A stretch of DNA of 44,272 nt from Novosphingobium organovorum (GCF_022832435.1 NZ_JALHLF010000023.1:2118-46389); one strand, 5' to 3'; shown: positions 26,968 through 36,846, counted from the first letter of the stretch. Notes: generated by a model not told the origin, from the sequence alone. Program-made: numbers and translations.

Positions 26968-27141
26968 CCTTGGACGCAGGGCAAACGGGACGAAAAGGGA
27001 ATCTGCGGTCACGACACTACTCGACAAAGGACCAGAAAGGCGCTGCGCATAGCACAGACTTACGACAAGAGAAGATGCATCCGTGAAACGATACCCTCTA
27101 GGACCGCGCTGCCGGGCCCAAAAAGCGAGGGCATCATGCAA

Positions 27142-27175
27142 AAGGGGCCCCGACGCGAACGTCGGAGCCCCTTTC
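27142..27175 (-). terminator. Rho-independent terminator after rpmD
   Basis: AAAGGGGC plus CCGACG (27142-27156) pair with CGTCGG plus GCCCCTTT (27161-27175) with one mismatch and a 4-base loop. On the - strand it ends CCCCTTTT. It stops transcription 47 bases after rpmD, cutting the spc unit before rplO. Confidence 0.88.
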
Positions 27176-27221
27176 GTCATCAGGTGCGACGCGGCTTCAC
27201 CAGGAAACCGCATCAAGGCCG

Positions 27222-27398
27222 TCAGCCGACGACCGCAACCATATGCGGAAGCTTCGCGATAGCGCCACGAACTTCGGGCGTATCCTCAACTTCGACAACG
27301 CGGTGCATCTTGCCGAGACCCAGGCCGATAAGGACCTTCTTCTGGCTCTCGGGGCGACGGATCGGCGAGCCGATCTGCTTGATCTTGATCTTTGCCAT
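27222..27398 (-). CDS. rpmD: 50S ribosomal protein L30
   Basis: A 58-residue product starts at the ATG at 27398, 6 bases after the rpsE stop. It reads '[20 protein letters not shown]' with '[20 protein letters not shown]' and ends '[10 protein letters not shown]', the full usual L30. It is the last gene of the spc unit here. Confidence 0.96.
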   Translation of the reverse strand: MAKIKIKQIGSPIRRPESQKKVLIGLGLGKMHRVVEVEDTPEVRGAIAKLPHMVAVVG

Positions 27399-27404
27399 TG
27401 TCGC

Positions 27405-28124
27405 TTACTCCACGATGGCTTCAGCTGCGGCCTCGGCCTCAGCTTCGCTCGCGCCGCCGCGGCCCAGAAGGTCAGCGACCTTCTTGCCACGACGCTGGGC
27501 CACCGACTTGGGCGACGACTGGTCACTCAGGGCGTCGAAGGTAGCACGGATCATGTTGTAGGGGTTCGAGGTGCCGACCGACTTGGTGACGACGTCATGG
27601 ACGCCCAGGCTCTCGAACACGGCGCGCATCGGACCGCCGGCGATGATGCCGGTACCGGCCGGAGCCGTACGGACGTTGACGCGGCCGGCGCCGAAGTGGC
27701 CCTTGCCGTCGTGATGGAGGGTACGACCCTCCTTCAGCGCGACGCGGATCATCTTCTTCTTGGCCGAAGCGGTTGCCTTGGTGATCGCCTCGGGAACCTC
27801 GCGGGCCTTGGCATGGCCAAAACCGACACGGCCCTTGCCGTCGCCCACGACGACCAGAGCGGCGAAACCGAAGCGCTTACCGCCCTTGACGGTCTTCGAG
27901 ACGCGGTTGATGTGAACCAGCTTCTCGATCAGCTCTTCGCCCTGCTCCTCGTCCTCGCGACGACCGCGACGGTCGTCGCGACGGCCTCGGCCGCCACGCT
28001 CACCGCGTTCGCCACGGCCACGACCGCTACGACCACGACCGCCTTCACGGCCATCACGGGCTTCGCCGCCCTGCGGGTGCTCAGCCGCAACCGGCTGTTC
28101 GATGGTGTTGTTTTCGTCAGCCAT
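27405..28124 (-). CDS. rpsE: 30S ribosomal protein S5 with Arg/Gly-rich N-terminal extension
   Basis: The core (from about residue 64) is a normal S5, with '[20 protein letters not shown]' and the second domain '[20 protein letters not shown]'. It acts in decoding fidelity and mRNA unwinding; the loop around the spectinomycin site (Lys-Gly-Gly after Val) is wild type. In front lies an extra stretch of about 60 residues, with residues 23-57 almost wholly Arg, Gly, Asp and Glu in RGG-like repeats. E. coli S5 is 167 residues, this one 239. Confidence 0.97.
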   Translation of the reverse strand: MADENNTIEQPVAAEHPQGGEARDGREGGRGRSGRGRGERGERGGRGRRDDRRGRREDEEQGEELIEKLVHINRVSKTVKGGKRFGFAALVVVGDGKGRVGFGHAKAREVPEAITKATASAKKKMIRVALKEGRTLHHDGKGHFGAGRVNVRTAPAGTGIIAGGPMRAVFESLGVHDVVTKSVGTSNPYNMIRATFDALSDQSSPKSVAQRRGKKVADLLGRGGASEAEAEAAAEAIVE

Positions 28125-28126
28125 GC

Positions 28127-28465
28127 TCAGAACTCCAGCCCGCCTTCGCGGGCGGCATCGGCCAGCGCCTTGACGCGACCATGGTACAGGAAGCCACCGC
28201 GATCGAACACGACCGTGGTGATGCCCGCCTTCTTGGCGGCCTCGGCCAGTTCCTTGCCAACGCGAACGGCGGCATCGGTGTCAGCGCCCTTGCTGCCAAG
28301 CGTGTTGGCAGCAGCGACCGTACGGCCCTGCGCATCGTCGATGATCTGGGCGTAAATGTGGCGACCGGTGCGGTGCACCGAAAGACGCGGACGACCACCG
28401 GCCGAAGCGCGAAGGGCGGTGCGCACGCGCTGCCGGCGGCGCTCGAAAAGGGAAAGCTTTGCCAT
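28127..28465 (-). CDS. rplR: 50S ribosomal protein L18
   Basis: The 112-residue protein binds 5S rRNA in the central protuberance. '[20 protein letters not shown]' and '[20 protein letters not shown]' are typical. It overlaps rplF by one base and precedes rpsE by two. Confidence 0.97.
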   Translation of the reverse strand: MAKLSLFERRRQRVRTALRASAGGRPRLSVHRTGRHIYAQIIDDAQGRTVAAANTLGSKGADTDAAVRVGKELAEAAKKAGITTVVFDRGGFLYHGRVKALADAAREGGLEF

Positions 28466-28998
28466 TACTTCTTCTTCCCTTCCTTGCGGAAGATGAACTC
28501 GCCGCGGTACTTGATACCCTTACCCTTGTAGGGCTCGGGCTTGCGCCAGCGACGGATCTCGGCCGCAATCTGGCCGACCTTCTGCTTGTCGATTCCGGAA
28601 ATCTCGATGGTCGTGTTGTCCGGAGCCTTGATCTCGATCCCTTCGGGGATCGCGATGTCGACGTCGTGCGAGTAGCCGAGCTGCAGCTTGAGGGTCTTGC
28701 CCTGAATCTGCGCACGGTAGCCCACGCCCTTGAGCTCGAGAACCTTCGAGAAGCCTTCGGTCACACCGCCAACCAGATTGGCGACTAGCGTACGCTGCAT
28801 ACCCCAGTGGCTGCGAGCCTGCTTCGACATGTTGATGGGTTGGATAGCAACCGCCCCCTCTTCCACCGAACAGGTGACCTGGTCGGACACACCCATGGTG
28901 AGGGTGCCCTTGGGCCCCTTCACCGAGAGGACGTTGTCCTTGAGATCGGCAGTCACGCCCGCGGGGATCGCCACGGCCTTCTTACCAATGCGGCTCAT
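28465..28998 (-). CDS. rplF: 50S ribosomal protein L6
   Basis: The 177-residue protein sits near the factor-binding site of the large subunit. It has the two duplicated L6 domains, beginning '[20 protein letters not shown]' and ending in the signature '[20 protein letters not shown]'. It overlaps rpsH and rplR by one base each, indicating coupled translation. Confidence 0.97.
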   Translation of the reverse strand: MSRIGKKAVAIPAGVTADLKDNVLSVKGPKGTLTMGVSDQVTCSVEEGAVAIQPINMSKQARSHWGMQRTLVANLVGGVTEGFSKVLELKGVGYRAQIQGKTLKLQLGYSHDVDIAIPEGIEIKAPDNTTIEISGIDKQKVGQIAAEIRRWRKPEPYKGKGIKYRGEFIFRKEGKKK

Positions 28999-29393
28999 CA
29001 GAACACCTCCGCCAGCACTTCGCCGCCAACGTTGTCCGCGCGCGCTTCGGCATCCGAAAGCACGCCCTTGGGCGTCGAGACGATGGTGATGCCAAGGCCG
29101 TTGCGCACAACCGGGAGTTCCTTCGAACCCGAGTAGACGCGGCGGCCAGGCTTGGAGACGCGGGCGATGTGCTTAATAGCGGGTTCGCCCTCGAAATACT
29201 TCAGCTCGATGCGCAGCTGCGGATGGGCACCGGTGGTGTCATCACTAAAGCCACGGATGTAGCCCTCGCGCTGGAGAACTTCGAGCACGCGCGCACGCAG
29301 CTTGCTGGCGGGAGAAAGGACCGAGTCCTTCTTCGCCTGCTGGCCGTTGCGGATGCGGGTGAGCATATCACCCAGGGGATCGGTCATAGCCAT
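28998..29393 (-). CDS. rpsH: 30S ribosomal protein S8
   Basis: The 131-residue protein binds the central domain of 16S rRNA and in E. coli represses the spc operon by binding the rplE start. '[20 protein letters not shown]' and the C-terminal '[16 protein letters not shown]' are typical. It lies between rpsN and rplF. Confidence 0.97.
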   Translation of the reverse strand: MAMTDPLGDMLTRIRNGQQAKKDSVLSPASKLRARVLEVLQREGYIRGFSDDTTGAHPQLRIELKYFEGEPAIKHIARVSKPGRRVYSGSKELPVVRNGLGITIVSTPKGVLSDAEARADNVGGEVLAEVF

Positions 29394-29407
29394 TGCTTAT
29401 GTATCCC

Positions 29408-29713
29408 TTACCAGCTCGACTTGGTCACGCCGGGGATCATGCCCTTGTTGGCAAGATCACGCAGCTCAACGCGGCACAGGCCGAACTTGCGGTAGTAACC
29501 ACGCGGACGACCGGTCGTGGCGCAACGGTTGCGAACCCGGGTGGGGTTGCCGTTGCGCGGGATCTCGGCCAGCTTCAGGCGGGCGATCAGACGCTCGGTT
29601 TCATCGAGCGAGTTGTCGTCAGCAACAGCCTTGAGGCGCGCGTACTTGCCTGCATACTTCTTGACGAGCTTCTTACGACGCTCGTTCTTGTTCACGGAAC
29701 TCAGTTTCGCCAT
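29408..29713 (-). CDS. rpsN: 30S ribosomal protein S14 (zinc-free, long form)
   Basis: The 101-residue form lacks the four-Cys zinc ribbon of short S14 proteins; only two Cys are present. '[20 protein letters not shown]' followed by '[21 protein letters not shown]' in the family pattern closes the protein. It belongs to the 30S head and sits in the usual place after rplE. Confidence 0.97.
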   Translation of the reverse strand: MAKLSSVNKNERRKKLVKKYAGKYARLKAVADDNSLDETERLIARLKLAEIPRNGNPTRVRNRCATTGRPRGYYRKFGLCRVELRDLANKGMIPGVTKSSW

Positions 29714-29742
29714 GGACTTAAGCTCTCTTCCTCAGCGGCGGC

Positions 29743-30324
29743 TCACGCCGCCTCCTTCTGTTCCTCGGCTTCAGCCGGGAACGGGAAACCGAAAAGGCGC
29801 AGCAGCTCGCGCGATTCCTCATCGGTCTTTGCGGTGGTGGTGACGATGATGTCCATGCCACGCACCTTCTCGATCTGATCGTAGCTGATCTCCGGGAAGA
29901 TGATCTGCTCCTTCAGTCCCATCGCGTAGTTGCCGCGACCGTCGAACGACTTGGCGTTCAGGCCACGGAAGTCGCGGATGCGGGGCATCGCGATCGTGAT
30001 GAGGCGGTCGAGAAATTCGTACATGCGCTCGCGACGCAGGGTCACCTTGCAACCGATCGGCATGCCTTCACGCAGCTTGAACTGCGCGATCGACTTGCGG
30101 GCCTTGGTGATAACGGGCTTCTGGCCGGCGATCTTTTCCATTTCGGCCGCGGCTGTCTGGACCTTCTTCTTGTCCTGGCTCGCCTCGCCCACGCCCATGT
30201 TGAGCGTGATCTTCTCGATCTTGGGAACTTCCATGACGTTCTTGTAGCCGAACTTCTCGGTCATCGACTTGACGATTTCCGCATCGTACTTCGAACGCAT
30301 GCGCGGGGTGTACTTATCAGCCAT
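29743..30324 (-). CDS. rplE: 50S ribosomal protein L5
   Basis: The 193-residue protein binds 5S rRNA and contacts S13 across the subunit interface. The ATG at 30324 gives the normal start '[20 protein letters not shown]'; the open frame before it is inside rplX. It overlaps rplX by 8 bases. The tail '[14 protein letters not shown]' extends a little beyond E. coli L5 (179 residues). Confidence 0.97.
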   Translation of the reverse strand: MADKYTPRMRSKYDAEIVKSMTEKFGYKNVMEVPKIEKITLNMGVGEASQDKKKVQTAAAEMEKIAGQKPVITKARKSIAQFKLREGMPIGCKVTLRRERMYEFLDRLITIAMPRIRDFRGLNAKSFDGRGNYAMGLKEQIIFPEISYDQIEKVRGMDIIVTTTAKTDEESRELLRLFGFPFPAEAEEQKEAA

Positions 30325-30631
30325 CGATGGTCTCCCCGGTCTTGACGGCCACACGGACCTTCTTGCCGTCCTTCACTTCGAAGCGAACGCGGGTCGGCTT
30401 GCCGTCAACGGCAACCGCGACCTTGCTGATCGCCATCGGAGCAGGCTTGCGGTCGATGCCGCCCTGCGGGTTCGCCTGGGTCGGCTTGCGGTGGCTGGTG
30501 GCGACGTTCACGCCCTCGACCACGACCTTGCCGTCCTTGGGGAGGACCTGGAGTACGGTGCCGGTACGGCCCTTGTCCTTGCCGGACAGGACGACGACGG
30601 CGTCACCCTTCTTGATCTTCGCGGCAGCCAT
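30317..30631 (-). CDS. rplX: 50S ribosomal protein L24
   Basis: The 104-residue protein starts 50S assembly by binding the 5' end of 23S rRNA. The KOW motif is '[20 protein letters not shown]', followed by '[20 protein letters not shown]'. It overlaps rplN by one base and rplE by eight. Confidence 0.97.
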   Translation of the reverse strand: MAAAKIKKGDAVVVLSGKDKGRTGTVLQVLPKDGKVVVEGVNVATSHRKPTQANPQGGIDRKPAPMAISKVAVAVDGKPTRVRFEVKDGKKVRVAVKTGETIDG

Positions 30632-30999
30632 TACAGCACCTCCGGAGCGAGCGAGATGATCTTCATGAAGCCCTTCGAGCGCAGTTCGCGCACGACGGGA
30701 CCGAAGATACGGGTGCCGATCGGCTCCTCGTTCTTGTTGATCAGCACGGCAGCGTTGCCGTCGAAGCGAATGACACTGCCGTCGGGACGACGAACGTCCT
30801 TGGCGGTGCGCACGATGACGGCACGGTGGACGTCACCCTTCTTCACGCGAGCACGCGGCTGCGCTTCCTTGACCGACACCACGATGATGTCGCCGACGCT
30901 CGCAAACCGACGCTTCGAGCCACCCAGCACCTTGATGCACTGGACGCGCTTCGCGCCGCTGTTGTCCGCGACGTCGAGATTGGATTGCATCTGGATCAT
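30631..30999 (-). CDS. rplN: 50S ribosomal protein L14
   Basis: The 122-residue protein sits at the subunit interface. '[20 protein letters not shown]' and '[18 protein letters not shown]' are family hallmarks. It is the first gene after the S10-unit terminator, so it opens the spc unit. Only 48 bases separate it from the terminator T-run, and no clear promoter is seen there. Confidence 0.97.
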   Translation of the reverse strand: MIQMQSNLDVADNSGAKRVQCIKVLGGSKRRFASVGDIIVVSVKEAQPRARVKKGDVHRAVIVRTAKDVRRPDGSVIRFDGNAAVLINKNEEPIGTRIFGPVVRELRSKGFMKIISLAPEVL

Positions 31000-31047
31000 T
31001 GATCCGGTTCCTTCTCAACGGCTTGCCGGAACCAGTCCGGCAGTTCC

Positions 31048-31079
31048 AAAAAAGCTCCCCCGGTGCACGCACCGGGGGC
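31048..31079 (-). terminator. Rho-independent terminator between rpsQ and rplN
   Basis: ACCGGGGG and CCCCCGGT arms (31057-31064 and 31071-31078, extended by one inner G-C pair) are followed on the - strand by AGC and six Ts (31048-31053). It marks the S10/spc boundary seen in E. coli and may act partially. Confidence 0.85.
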
Positions 31080-31088
31080 GACTCAAAT

Positions 31089-31376
31089 TCAGTTGGCGGC
31101 CTCTACGTCAAGGTTGGCCTCGATGGCAACCCCCTTGCCGGCCTGAAGTGCATCAAGGACCTTCCAGGTCTTCGACTTCGAGATCGGCCGGGTCTCCTCG
31201 ATGCGGACGCGATCACCGATGTGAAACGCGTTTTCCTCGTCGTGGGCGGCATACTTCTTCGAGCGACGAATGATCTTGCCGTAAAGCGGGTGCTTCACGC
31301 GGCGCTCGACGAGAACGGTAACGGTCTTGTCGGTCTTGTCGGAAACGACGGTACCGATCAGAATACGCTTGGGCAT
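31089..31376 (-). CDS. rpsQ: 30S ribosomal protein S17
   Basis: The 95-residue early-assembly protein binds helix 11 of 16S rRNA. '[20 protein letters not shown]' and '[20 protein letters not shown]' plus 'ISKSKTW' are typical of the family. It is the last gene of the S10 unit, ahead of a strong terminator. Confidence 0.97.
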   Translation of the reverse strand: MPKRILIGTVVSDKTDKTVTVLVERRVKHPLYGKIIRRSKKYAAHDEENAFHIGDRVRIEETRPISKSKTWKVLDALQAGKGVAIEANLDVEAAN

Positions 31377-31388
31377 CGTGTTTCCTCC

Positions 31389-31592
31389 TTACTTCGCCGC
31401 AGCCGCACGCTCAGCCTGGAGCGTCTTGATGCGGGCGATGTCGCGACGGACCTGCTTGATCCGGGCCGGTGCCTCGAGCTGGCTCGTGGCGGCCTGGAAG
31501 CGCAGGTTGAACTGCTCGCGCTTGAGCGCAACCAGCTCTTCAGTGAGTTGGTCGTCGGTCTTGGCGCGGAAGTCTTCGGTCGTGCTGGCCAT
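31389..31592 (-). CDS. rpmC: 50S ribosomal protein L29
   Basis: The 67-residue protein lies at the peptide exit tunnel, near the docking site of SRP and trigger factor. The ATG at 31592 gives '[20 protein letters not shown]' and the signature '[20 protein letters not shown]'. The longer open frame begins inside rplP. Confidence 0.96.
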   Translation of the reverse strand: MASTTEDFRAKTDDQLTEELVALKREQFNLRFQAATSQLEAPARIKQVRRDIARIKTLQAERAAAAK

Positions 31593-31596
31593 GAGA

Positions 31597-32028
31597 TCAG
31601 CCCTCCAGGTGCGAGGTGTCGCCGAGACGGGCAACGACCTTGGTCTTGATGGGAAGCTTCATCGCAGCGCGGCTGAAAGCCTCGGCGGCGAGCGGGCCGG
31701 CAACGCCGTCCAGCTCGAACAGGATGCGGCCGGGCTTCACACGAGCGGCCCAGTATTCCACCGACCCCTTGCCCTTACCCTGACGGACTTCGGCAGGCTT
31801 CTTCGAAACCGGCACGTCCGGGAAGACGCGGATCCAGAGACGACCCTGGCGCTTGATGTGACGCGTGATCGCGCGGCGAGCCGCTTCGATCTGGCGGGCG
31901 GTAATCCGCTCGGGCTCGAGGGCCTTGAGGCCGTACGAGCCAAAGTTCAGATCGGTGCCGCCCTTGGCAGCGCCCTTGATCCGGCCCTTGAAGGCCTTGC
32001 GGAACTTGGTCTTTTTCGGTTGCAGCAT
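31597..32028 (-). CDS. rplP: 50S ribosomal protein L16
   Basis: The 143-residue protein organises the A-site region of the 50S subunit. '[20 protein letters not shown]', 'RPGRI'-like '[13 protein letters not shown]' and the Arg-containing loop 'EVRQGKGKG' are present. It ends 4 bases before rpmC. Confidence 0.97.
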   Translation of the reverse strand: MLQPKKTKFRKAFKGRIKGAAKGGTDLNFGSYGLKALEPERITARQIEAARRAITRHIKRQGRLWIRVFPDVPVSKKPAEVRQGKGKGSVEYWAARVKPGRILFELDGVAGPLAAEAFSRAAMKLPIKTKVVARLGDTSHLEG

Positions 32029-32050
32029 GGTGCTTACTCTATCCTAAGCC

Positions 32051-32746
32051 TCAACGCGCCGGGCGAACGCCGGAGGTCTGAGCCTCCATCATGAGCCGGT
32101 CCTGCGCCGTCGGGTCGTGGCCCAGGATCTCGCCCTTGAAGACCCAGACCTTGATGCCGATGATACCGTAGGCGGTCAGCGCCTCGGCTTCGGCATAGTC
32201 GATGTTCGCACGCAGCGTGTGGAGCGGCACGCGGCCTTCGCGGTACTGCTCGACGCGTGCGATTTCCGCACCGCCCAGACGACCACCGCACATGATCTTG
32301 ATGCCTTCGGCACCCAGACGCATGGCCGACTGCATCGCACGCTTCATCGCACGACGGAAGGCAACGCGGCGGATCAGCTGGTCGGCGATGCCCTGCGCGA
32401 TCAGCTTGGCGTCGATTTCCGGCTTGCGGATCTCGACAATGTTCAGCTTCACTTCGCTGGTCGTCATGACCGAGAGCTTCTTGCGCAGCTTCTCGATGTC
32501 AGCGCCCTTCTTGCCGATGATCACACCGGGACGGGCCGCGTAGATCGAGATGCGGCACAGCTTGGCCGGACGCTCGATGACCACCTTCGAGATCGCCGCC
32601 TGAGGGGCGTTCTCGAGGATGAACTTGCGGATCTTGAGGTCTTCCTCAAGCAGCTTGCCGTAGTCCCGGCCTTCCGCGAACCAGCGGCTGTCCCAGGTAC
32701 GGTTGATCTGCAGACGCAGACCGATCGGATTGCTCTTGTGACCCAT
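32051..32746 (-). CDS. rpsC: 30S ribosomal protein S3
   Basis: The 231-residue protein lines the mRNA entry channel and takes part in helicase activity. The KH domain shows its GXXG loop in '[20 protein letters not shown]'. It starts '[20 protein letters not shown]', as usual in this phylum, and begins 3 bases after the rplV stop. Confidence 0.97.
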   Translation of the reverse strand: MGHKSNPIGLRLQINRTWDSRWFAEGRDYGKLLEEDLKIRKFILENAPQAAISKVVIERPAKLCRISIYAARPGVIIGKKGADIEKLRKKLSVMTTSEVKLNIVEIRKPEIDAKLIAQGIADQLIRRVAFRRAMKRAMQSAMRLGAEGIKIMCGGRLGGAEIARVEQYREGRVPLHTLRANIDYAEAEALTAYGIIGIKVWVFKGEILGHDPTAQDRLMMEAQTSGVRPAR

Positions 32747-32749
32747 GGA

Positions 32750-33127
32750 TCAGGCCTCCTCGACTTCGCGAACGACGATCCGCAGGCGCGAGAACGGCTT
32801 GAGGATGCGGGTGCTCTTGCCGCGGCCACGGGTGTGGAACCGCTTCATGGTGATCGACTTGCCAACCGAGGCCTCAGCGACGACCAGCGAGTCGACGTCG
32901 AGGTTGTGGTTGTTTTCCGCGTTGGCGATCGCCGAGGCGAGAACCTTGCGGGCGTCAACGGCCATCGCCTTCTTCGAGAAAGCGAGGATGTTCATCGCGT
33001 CCTCGGCCTTCTTGCCGCGGATGAGCGCGGCGACGAGGTTGAGCTTCTGCGCCGAACCACGGATCGTGGTACCGACCGACAGGGCTTCCTTTTCGCCGAC
33101 GCGGCGGGGTGCTGCCTGCTTGCTCAT
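32750..33127 (-). CDS. rplV: 50S ribosomal protein L22
   Basis: The 125-residue protein forms part of the exit tunnel wall with its long beta-hairpin, where macrolide-resistance changes occur; no deletion is seen in '[20 protein letters not shown]'. It overlaps rpsS by one base. Confidence 0.97.
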   Translation of the reverse strand: MSKQAAPRRVGEKEALSVGTTIRGSAQKLNLVAALIRGKKAEDAMNILAFSKKAMAVDARKVLASAIANAENNHNLDVDSLVVAEASVGKSITMKRFHTRGRGKSTRILKPFSRLRIVVREVEEA

Positions 33128-33405
33128 TAGCGCTTGCCCTTCTTGTCGGCGGCGTGGCCGGGGAACGAACGCGTGGGCGCGAATTCACCGAACTTGTGGC
33201 CGACCATGTCCTCGTTGACCGAGACCGGGATGAACTTGTGGCCGTTGTAGACGTTGAACGTCAGACCAACGAACTGCGGAAGGATGGTGGAGCGACGCGA
33301 CCAGGTCTTGATCGGTGCTGCACGGTTGCCGGCATCCTGCGCAACCTCGGCCTTCTTGAGAAGGTACAGGTCGACGAAGGGGCCTTTCCAGACGGAACGT
33401 GCCAT
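33127..33405 (-). CDS. rpsS: 30S ribosomal protein S19
   Basis: The 92-residue head protein pairs with S13 near the A and P sites. '[20 protein letters not shown]' and '[20 protein letters not shown]' are typical. It begins 6 bases after rplB and overlaps rplV by one base. Confidence 0.97.
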   Translation of the reverse strand: MARSVWKGPFVDLYLLKKAEVAQDAGNRAAPIKTWSRRSTILPQFVGLTFNVYNGHKFIPVSVNEDMVGHKFGEFAPTRSFPGHAADKKGKR

Positions 33406-33411
33406 CGTGTC

Positions 33412-34248
33412 TTACCTCTTCTTCTTGGCGTGGCGCGAACGGATGATCATCTTGTCCGTCTGCTTGTTGTTGCGAGTACGAGCGCCCTTGGTCGGCTTGC
33501 CCCAAGGGGTAACCGGGTGGCGACCGCCCGAAGTACGGCCTTCACCACCACCATGCGGGTGGTCGACCGGGTTCTTGGCAACACCACGGGTAAGCGGGCG
33601 ACGGCCCATCCAGCGCTTGCGACCGGCCTTGGCGAGGGTCTGGTTCTGGTTGTCGGGGTTCGACACCGCACCGACCGTGCCCATGCAATCGCCGCGCAGG
33701 TAGCGCTGCTCGCCCGAGTTCAGGCGAACGATGACCATGCCGCGGTCACGACCGACGACCTGGACATAAGCACCGGCCGAACGTGCGATCTGACCGCCCT
33801 TGCCGGGCTTCATTTCGACGTTGTGGCAGATCGTGCCGACCGGCATCTGCGACAGAAGCATGGCGTTGCCCGGCTTCGTGTCGGTCTTCTCCCCGGCGAT
33901 GACCTTGTCACCCGCGGCGAGACGCTGCGGCGCGATGATGTAGGCCTGTTCGCCGTCAACGTACGAGATGAGCGCGATGAACGCGGTGCGGTTGGGATCG
34001 TATTCGATCCGCTCGACGGTGCCTTCCACGTCCCACTTGCGACGCTTGAAGTCGATGTAGCGGTACTTCTGCTTGTGGCCGCCGGCGATGCCACGCGACG
34101 TGACATGACCCTTGTTGTTGCGGCCACCGGTCTTGCGCTTGCCTTCGGTCAGAGCCTTGACAGGCTTGCCCTTCCACAGCGCCGACTTGTCGACGAGGAC
34201 CAGGCCGCGGCGGGCGGGGCTGGTCGGGTTGTAATGCTTGAGTGCCAT
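33412..34248 (-). CDS. rplB: 50S ribosomal protein L2
   Basis: The 278-residue protein is needed for subunit joining and peptidyl transfer. The ATG at 34248 gives the standard '[20 protein letters not shown]'; upstream frame lies in rplW. The signature with the conserved His, '[20 protein letters not shown]', is intact. Confidence 0.97.
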   Translation of the reverse strand: MALKHYNPTSPARRGLVLVDKSALWKGKPVKALTEGKRKTGGRNNKGHVTSRGIAGGHKQKYRYIDFKRRKWDVEGTVERIEYDPNRTAFIALISYVDGEQAYIIAPQRLAAGDKVIAGEKTDTKPGNAMLLSQMPVGTICHNVEMKPGKGGQIARSAGAYVQVVGRDRGMVIVRLNSGEQRYLRGDCMGTVGAVSNPDNQNQTLAKAGRKRWMGRRPLTRGVAKNPVDHPHGGGEGRTSGGRHPVTPWGKPTKGARTRNNKQTDKMIIRSRHAKKKR

Positions 34249-34252
34249 CGGA

Positions 34253-34567
34253 TCAGCCCTGTACGCCTTCGGTGATGTCAATCGGCTGCTGACCTTCGGC
34301 CAGCGTGACAATCGCCTTCTTCACGTCGCTGCGGCGGTATTCCTTACCGCGCCAGCGCTTGGTCTTGCCCTTGGTCACCAGCGTGTTGACGCTCTTGACC
34401 TTGCGGTCGAACAGCGCCTCGACAGCGGCCTTGATCTCGGGCTTGGTCGCGTCGCCAGCAACCTTGAAGACGACTGCATTGTGCTCGGAGAGCATCGTCG
34501 CCTTTTCGGTGATGTGCGGTGCGAGGATCACGTCATAATGACGGATTTGTGCAGCGGACTTAGCCAT
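34253..34567 (-). CDS. rplW: 50S ribosomal protein L23
   Basis: The 104-residue protein is the main ribosome contact for trigger factor and SRP at the tunnel exit. '[20 protein letters not shown]' and '[20 protein letters not shown]' are typical. It overlaps rplD by 8 bases. Confidence 0.97.
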   Translation of the reverse strand: MAKSAAQIRHYDVILAPHITEKATMLSEHNAVVFKVAGDATKPEIKAAVEALFDRKVKSVNTLVTKGKTKRWRGKEYRRSDVKKAIVTLAEGQQPIDITEGVQG

Positions 34568-35186
34568 TGAAGCGCGCCTCCAGCTTTTCGACAGCGGCGC
34601 GGGTGAGCACCAGCGTGTCGTGCTTCAGGATATCGTACACGTTCGCGCCCTGGGCGGGGAGAACGTTGACACCGATGATGTTGCGAGCGGCCTTGGCGAA
34701 GTTGTCGTTGACGGCTTCACCGTCGATCACGAGCACCTTCTTGCCGAAACCGGCCTGAGCGAGCTGGCTGGCGAGGACCTTGGTCTTGGCGTCGGCAACA
34801 TCGAGCGTGTCGACGATGACGAGACCGGTCTTGGCCTTCGAGGACAGTGCCATCTTGAGGCCGAGAGCGCGCAGCTTCTTGTTCAGCGACTGGCCGAACT
34901 CGCGGCGACGGGCACCGTGAGCCTTACCACCGCCGATGAAGACGGGAGCCGCACGGTCACCGTGACGAGCCGTGCCGCCGCCCTTCTGGCGACCCCACTT
35001 CTTGCCGGTGCGCGCAACGTCCGAACGCTCGCGGGTGGCGCGGGCGATGCCGCGGCGGTTTTCCAGCTGCCAGGTGACAACGCGGTGCAGGATGTCCGCG
35101 CGCGGCTCGATGCCGAACACGTCATCCGACAGCTCGATGTCGCCGTTGCCGGCCGAACCGTCGATATTGAGGACCTGAACCTTCAC
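34560..35186 (-). CDS. rplD: 50S ribosomal protein L4
   Basis: The 208-residue protein reaches into the exit tunnel and in E. coli represses the S10 operon by attenuation. The tunnel loop '[20 protein letters not shown]' is of the usual alphaproteobacterial form. It lies 3 bases after rplC. Confidence 0.97.
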   Translation of the reverse strand: MKVQVLNIDGSAGNGDIELSDDVFGIEPRADILHRVVTWQLENRRGIARATRERSDVARTGKKWGRQKGGGTARHGDRAAPVFIGGGKAHGARRREFGQSLNKKLRALGLKMALSSKAKTGLVIVDTLDVADAKTKVLASQLAQAGFGKKVLVIDGEAVNDNFAKAARNIIGVNVLPAQGANVYDILKHDTLVLTRAAVEKLEARFNG

Positions 35187-35189
35187 GAC

Positions 35190-35945
35190 TTAGCCCTCCT
35201 GGCCTTCGGTCGCATCAACGGCCGCGGTGTCTTCCGCGGGCGTGTTGGCAGCCGAGTCATTGGTGTTGGCGGCCGTCTTGAGGCCGGCGGGGTACGGAGC
35301 CTCGGCGTGACGGGCGACCTTGACGGCGTCCGAAACGGTGAGCCAGGCGTTCTTCGAACCGGGGACCGAGCCCTTGACGAAGATCAGGCCGCGCTCGTCG
35401 TCCACACGGACGATCTCGAGGTTCTGCTGGGTGCGCTGACGGTCGCCCATGTGGCCGGCCATCTTCTTGTTCTTGAACACCTTGCCCGGATCCTGACGGT
35501 TACCCGTCGAACCGTGCGAACGGTGCGAGAGCGACACACCGTGGGTGGCGCGAAGACCGCCGAAGCCCCAGCGCTTCATGGCGCCCTGGAAGCCCTTACC
35601 CTGGGTGTGGCCTGCGACGTCGACGAGCTGGCCGGGCACGAAGTGCGAAGCTGCGATGGTCGAGCCTACTTCGAGAACGGCGTCATCAGCAACGCGGAAC
35701 TCGGCGACGCGCATCTTGAGCGAAACTTCCGCCTTGGCGAAGTGCTCGCGCTGCGGCTTGGCAACGTTCTTCTGCTTGGCTTCGCCAGCACCGAGCTGAA
35801 CGGCGACATAGCCGTCGCGCTCTTCGGTGCGGACCGAAACCACCTGACAATCTTCCAGCGCCAGAACGGTAACGGGCACGTGCCGACCGTCCTCCTGGAA
35901 CAGGCGGGTCATCCCGACTTTCTTGGCGATCACGCCAGTACGCAT
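35190..35945 (-). CDS. rplC: 50S ribosomal protein L3 with acidic C-terminal tail
   Basis: The 251-residue protein initiates 50S assembly near the peptidyl transferase centre. The ATG at 35945 follows GAGGAGACAGATC and gives '[20 protein letters not shown]'; the open frame continuing to 36200 is not coding-like. '[20 protein letters not shown]' contains the Gln that PrmB methylates in E. coli. The last 30 residues are a low-complexity Ala/Thr/Asp/Glu tail not found in E. coli L3 (209 residues). Confidence 0.96.
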   Translation of the reverse strand: MRTGVIAKKVGMTRLFQEDGRHVPVTVLALEDCQVVSVRTEERDGYVAVQLGAGEAKQKNVAKPQREHFAKAEVSLKMRVAEFRVADDAVLEVGSTIAASHFVPGQLVDVAGHTQGKGFQGAMKRWGFGGLRATHGVSLSHRSHGSTGNRQDPGKVFKNKKMAGHMGDRQRTQQNLEIVRVDDERGLIFVKGSVPGSKNAWLTVSDAVKVARHAEAPYPAGLKTAANTNDSAANTPAEDTAAVDATEGQEG

Positions 35946-36319
35946 GATCTGTCTCCTCAACAGAGGCCTGCCCGGGCCCATCCCGAACAGGCGTGTCCAG
36001 CCCAATGATGTGATGCATGCCCCGTCCGGGCTGGGTGTTCCCTGCACTGGCCCGAACGGCCTGGCGGAAACGAGACGGGGGACGCATTCCCGGCAAGACC
36101 CGAAGGTGCCGCCAGAGGTATCCCTTGTGTCCCCTCTACGCCGCCGGACCGTGTGGCCGGGCACCTGGGGGGCTCTGTCTCTGCGGGTTTCTCCCCGCAA
36201 AGCCGATCATTCCGGATCGACAAGGCTATCTGGACCCGAAGATCCGAATTCTGCGCCGATCGTTTACCGTCCGATCGAACCGACGTTCGGGGCCACCGAA
36301 GCAGCCCCGCAAGCGAGCC
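35946..36319. other. Long spacer between rpsJ and rplC
   Basis: The gap of 374 bases is unusual for genes that normally lie close together. I find no reliable gene or T-run terminator. Several GC-rich inverted pairs occur, for example TGCGGG and CCCGCA near 36180-36200 and CCAGCCC/GGGCTGG around 35997-36049. It may be a processed leader, a regulatory site or a second promoter region for rplC. Confidence 0.4.
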
Positions 36320-36631
36320 TTAGGCCAGCTTGATCTCGACGTTCACGCCGGCCGCGAGGTCCAGCTTCATCAGCGCGTCGACAGTGGCGGCGTTCGGCTG
36401 CACGATATCAAGCAGGCGCTTGTAAGTGCGGACTTCGAACTGCTCGCGCGACTTCTTGTCGATGTGCGGACCGCGGTTCACAGTGAACTTCTCGATCTTG
36501 GTCGGCAGCGGAATGGGGCCCCGAATGAGCGCGCCGGTGCGGCGGGCCGTGTCAGCGATTTCGCCAGTCGCCTGGTCGAGCACGCGGTGGTCAAACGCCT
36601 TGAGGCGAATGCGGATGTTCTGAGCTTCCAT
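36320..36631 (-). CDS. rpsJ: 30S ribosomal protein S10
   Basis: The 103-residue protein belongs to the 30S head and also serves in antitermination with NusB. The signature '[20 protein letters not shown]' and '[20 protein letters not shown]' are intact. It is the first gene of the S10 unit, behind a promoter-like pair at 36692-36720. Confidence 0.97.
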   Translation of the reverse strand: MEAQNIRIRLKAFDHRVLDQATGEIADTARRTGALIRGPIPLPTKIEKFTVNRGPHIDKKSREQFEVRTYKRLLDIVQPNAATVDALMKLDLAAGVNVEIKLA

Positions 36632-36691
36632 GTACCTGCTACCGATGAGAAAGAGCCAAAGGGCACGAAGCCCCGTTAAATTCGAACCGCG

Positions 36692-36720
36692 CCCCTACAC
36701 GCTACTTGCGAGTCGTTCAA
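36692..36720 (-). promoter_or_regulatory. Predicted promoter of the S10 unit
   Basis: On the - strand TTGAAC (36715-36720, preceded by C) and TAGGGG (36692-36697) lie 17 bases apart. The leader to rpsJ would be about 55 bases. Confidence 0.42.
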
Positions 36721-36846
36721 GCCCTCTTTTTGGCGGTTCTGCCGGTTTTTCGGCGCGCGAGGCACCGCCCCATCGCCTTTCGCTTTCCAGCCCGGCCACA
36801 CCTCGGTAAGCCAGGCTGGCGACGCTTTTGGATGCCCCTTCCACGC

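Noticed and set aside
35946..36200. N-terminal extension of rplC
   Set aside because: L3 proteins start at '[13 protein letters not shown]' and a strong ribosome site lies directly before that ATG.
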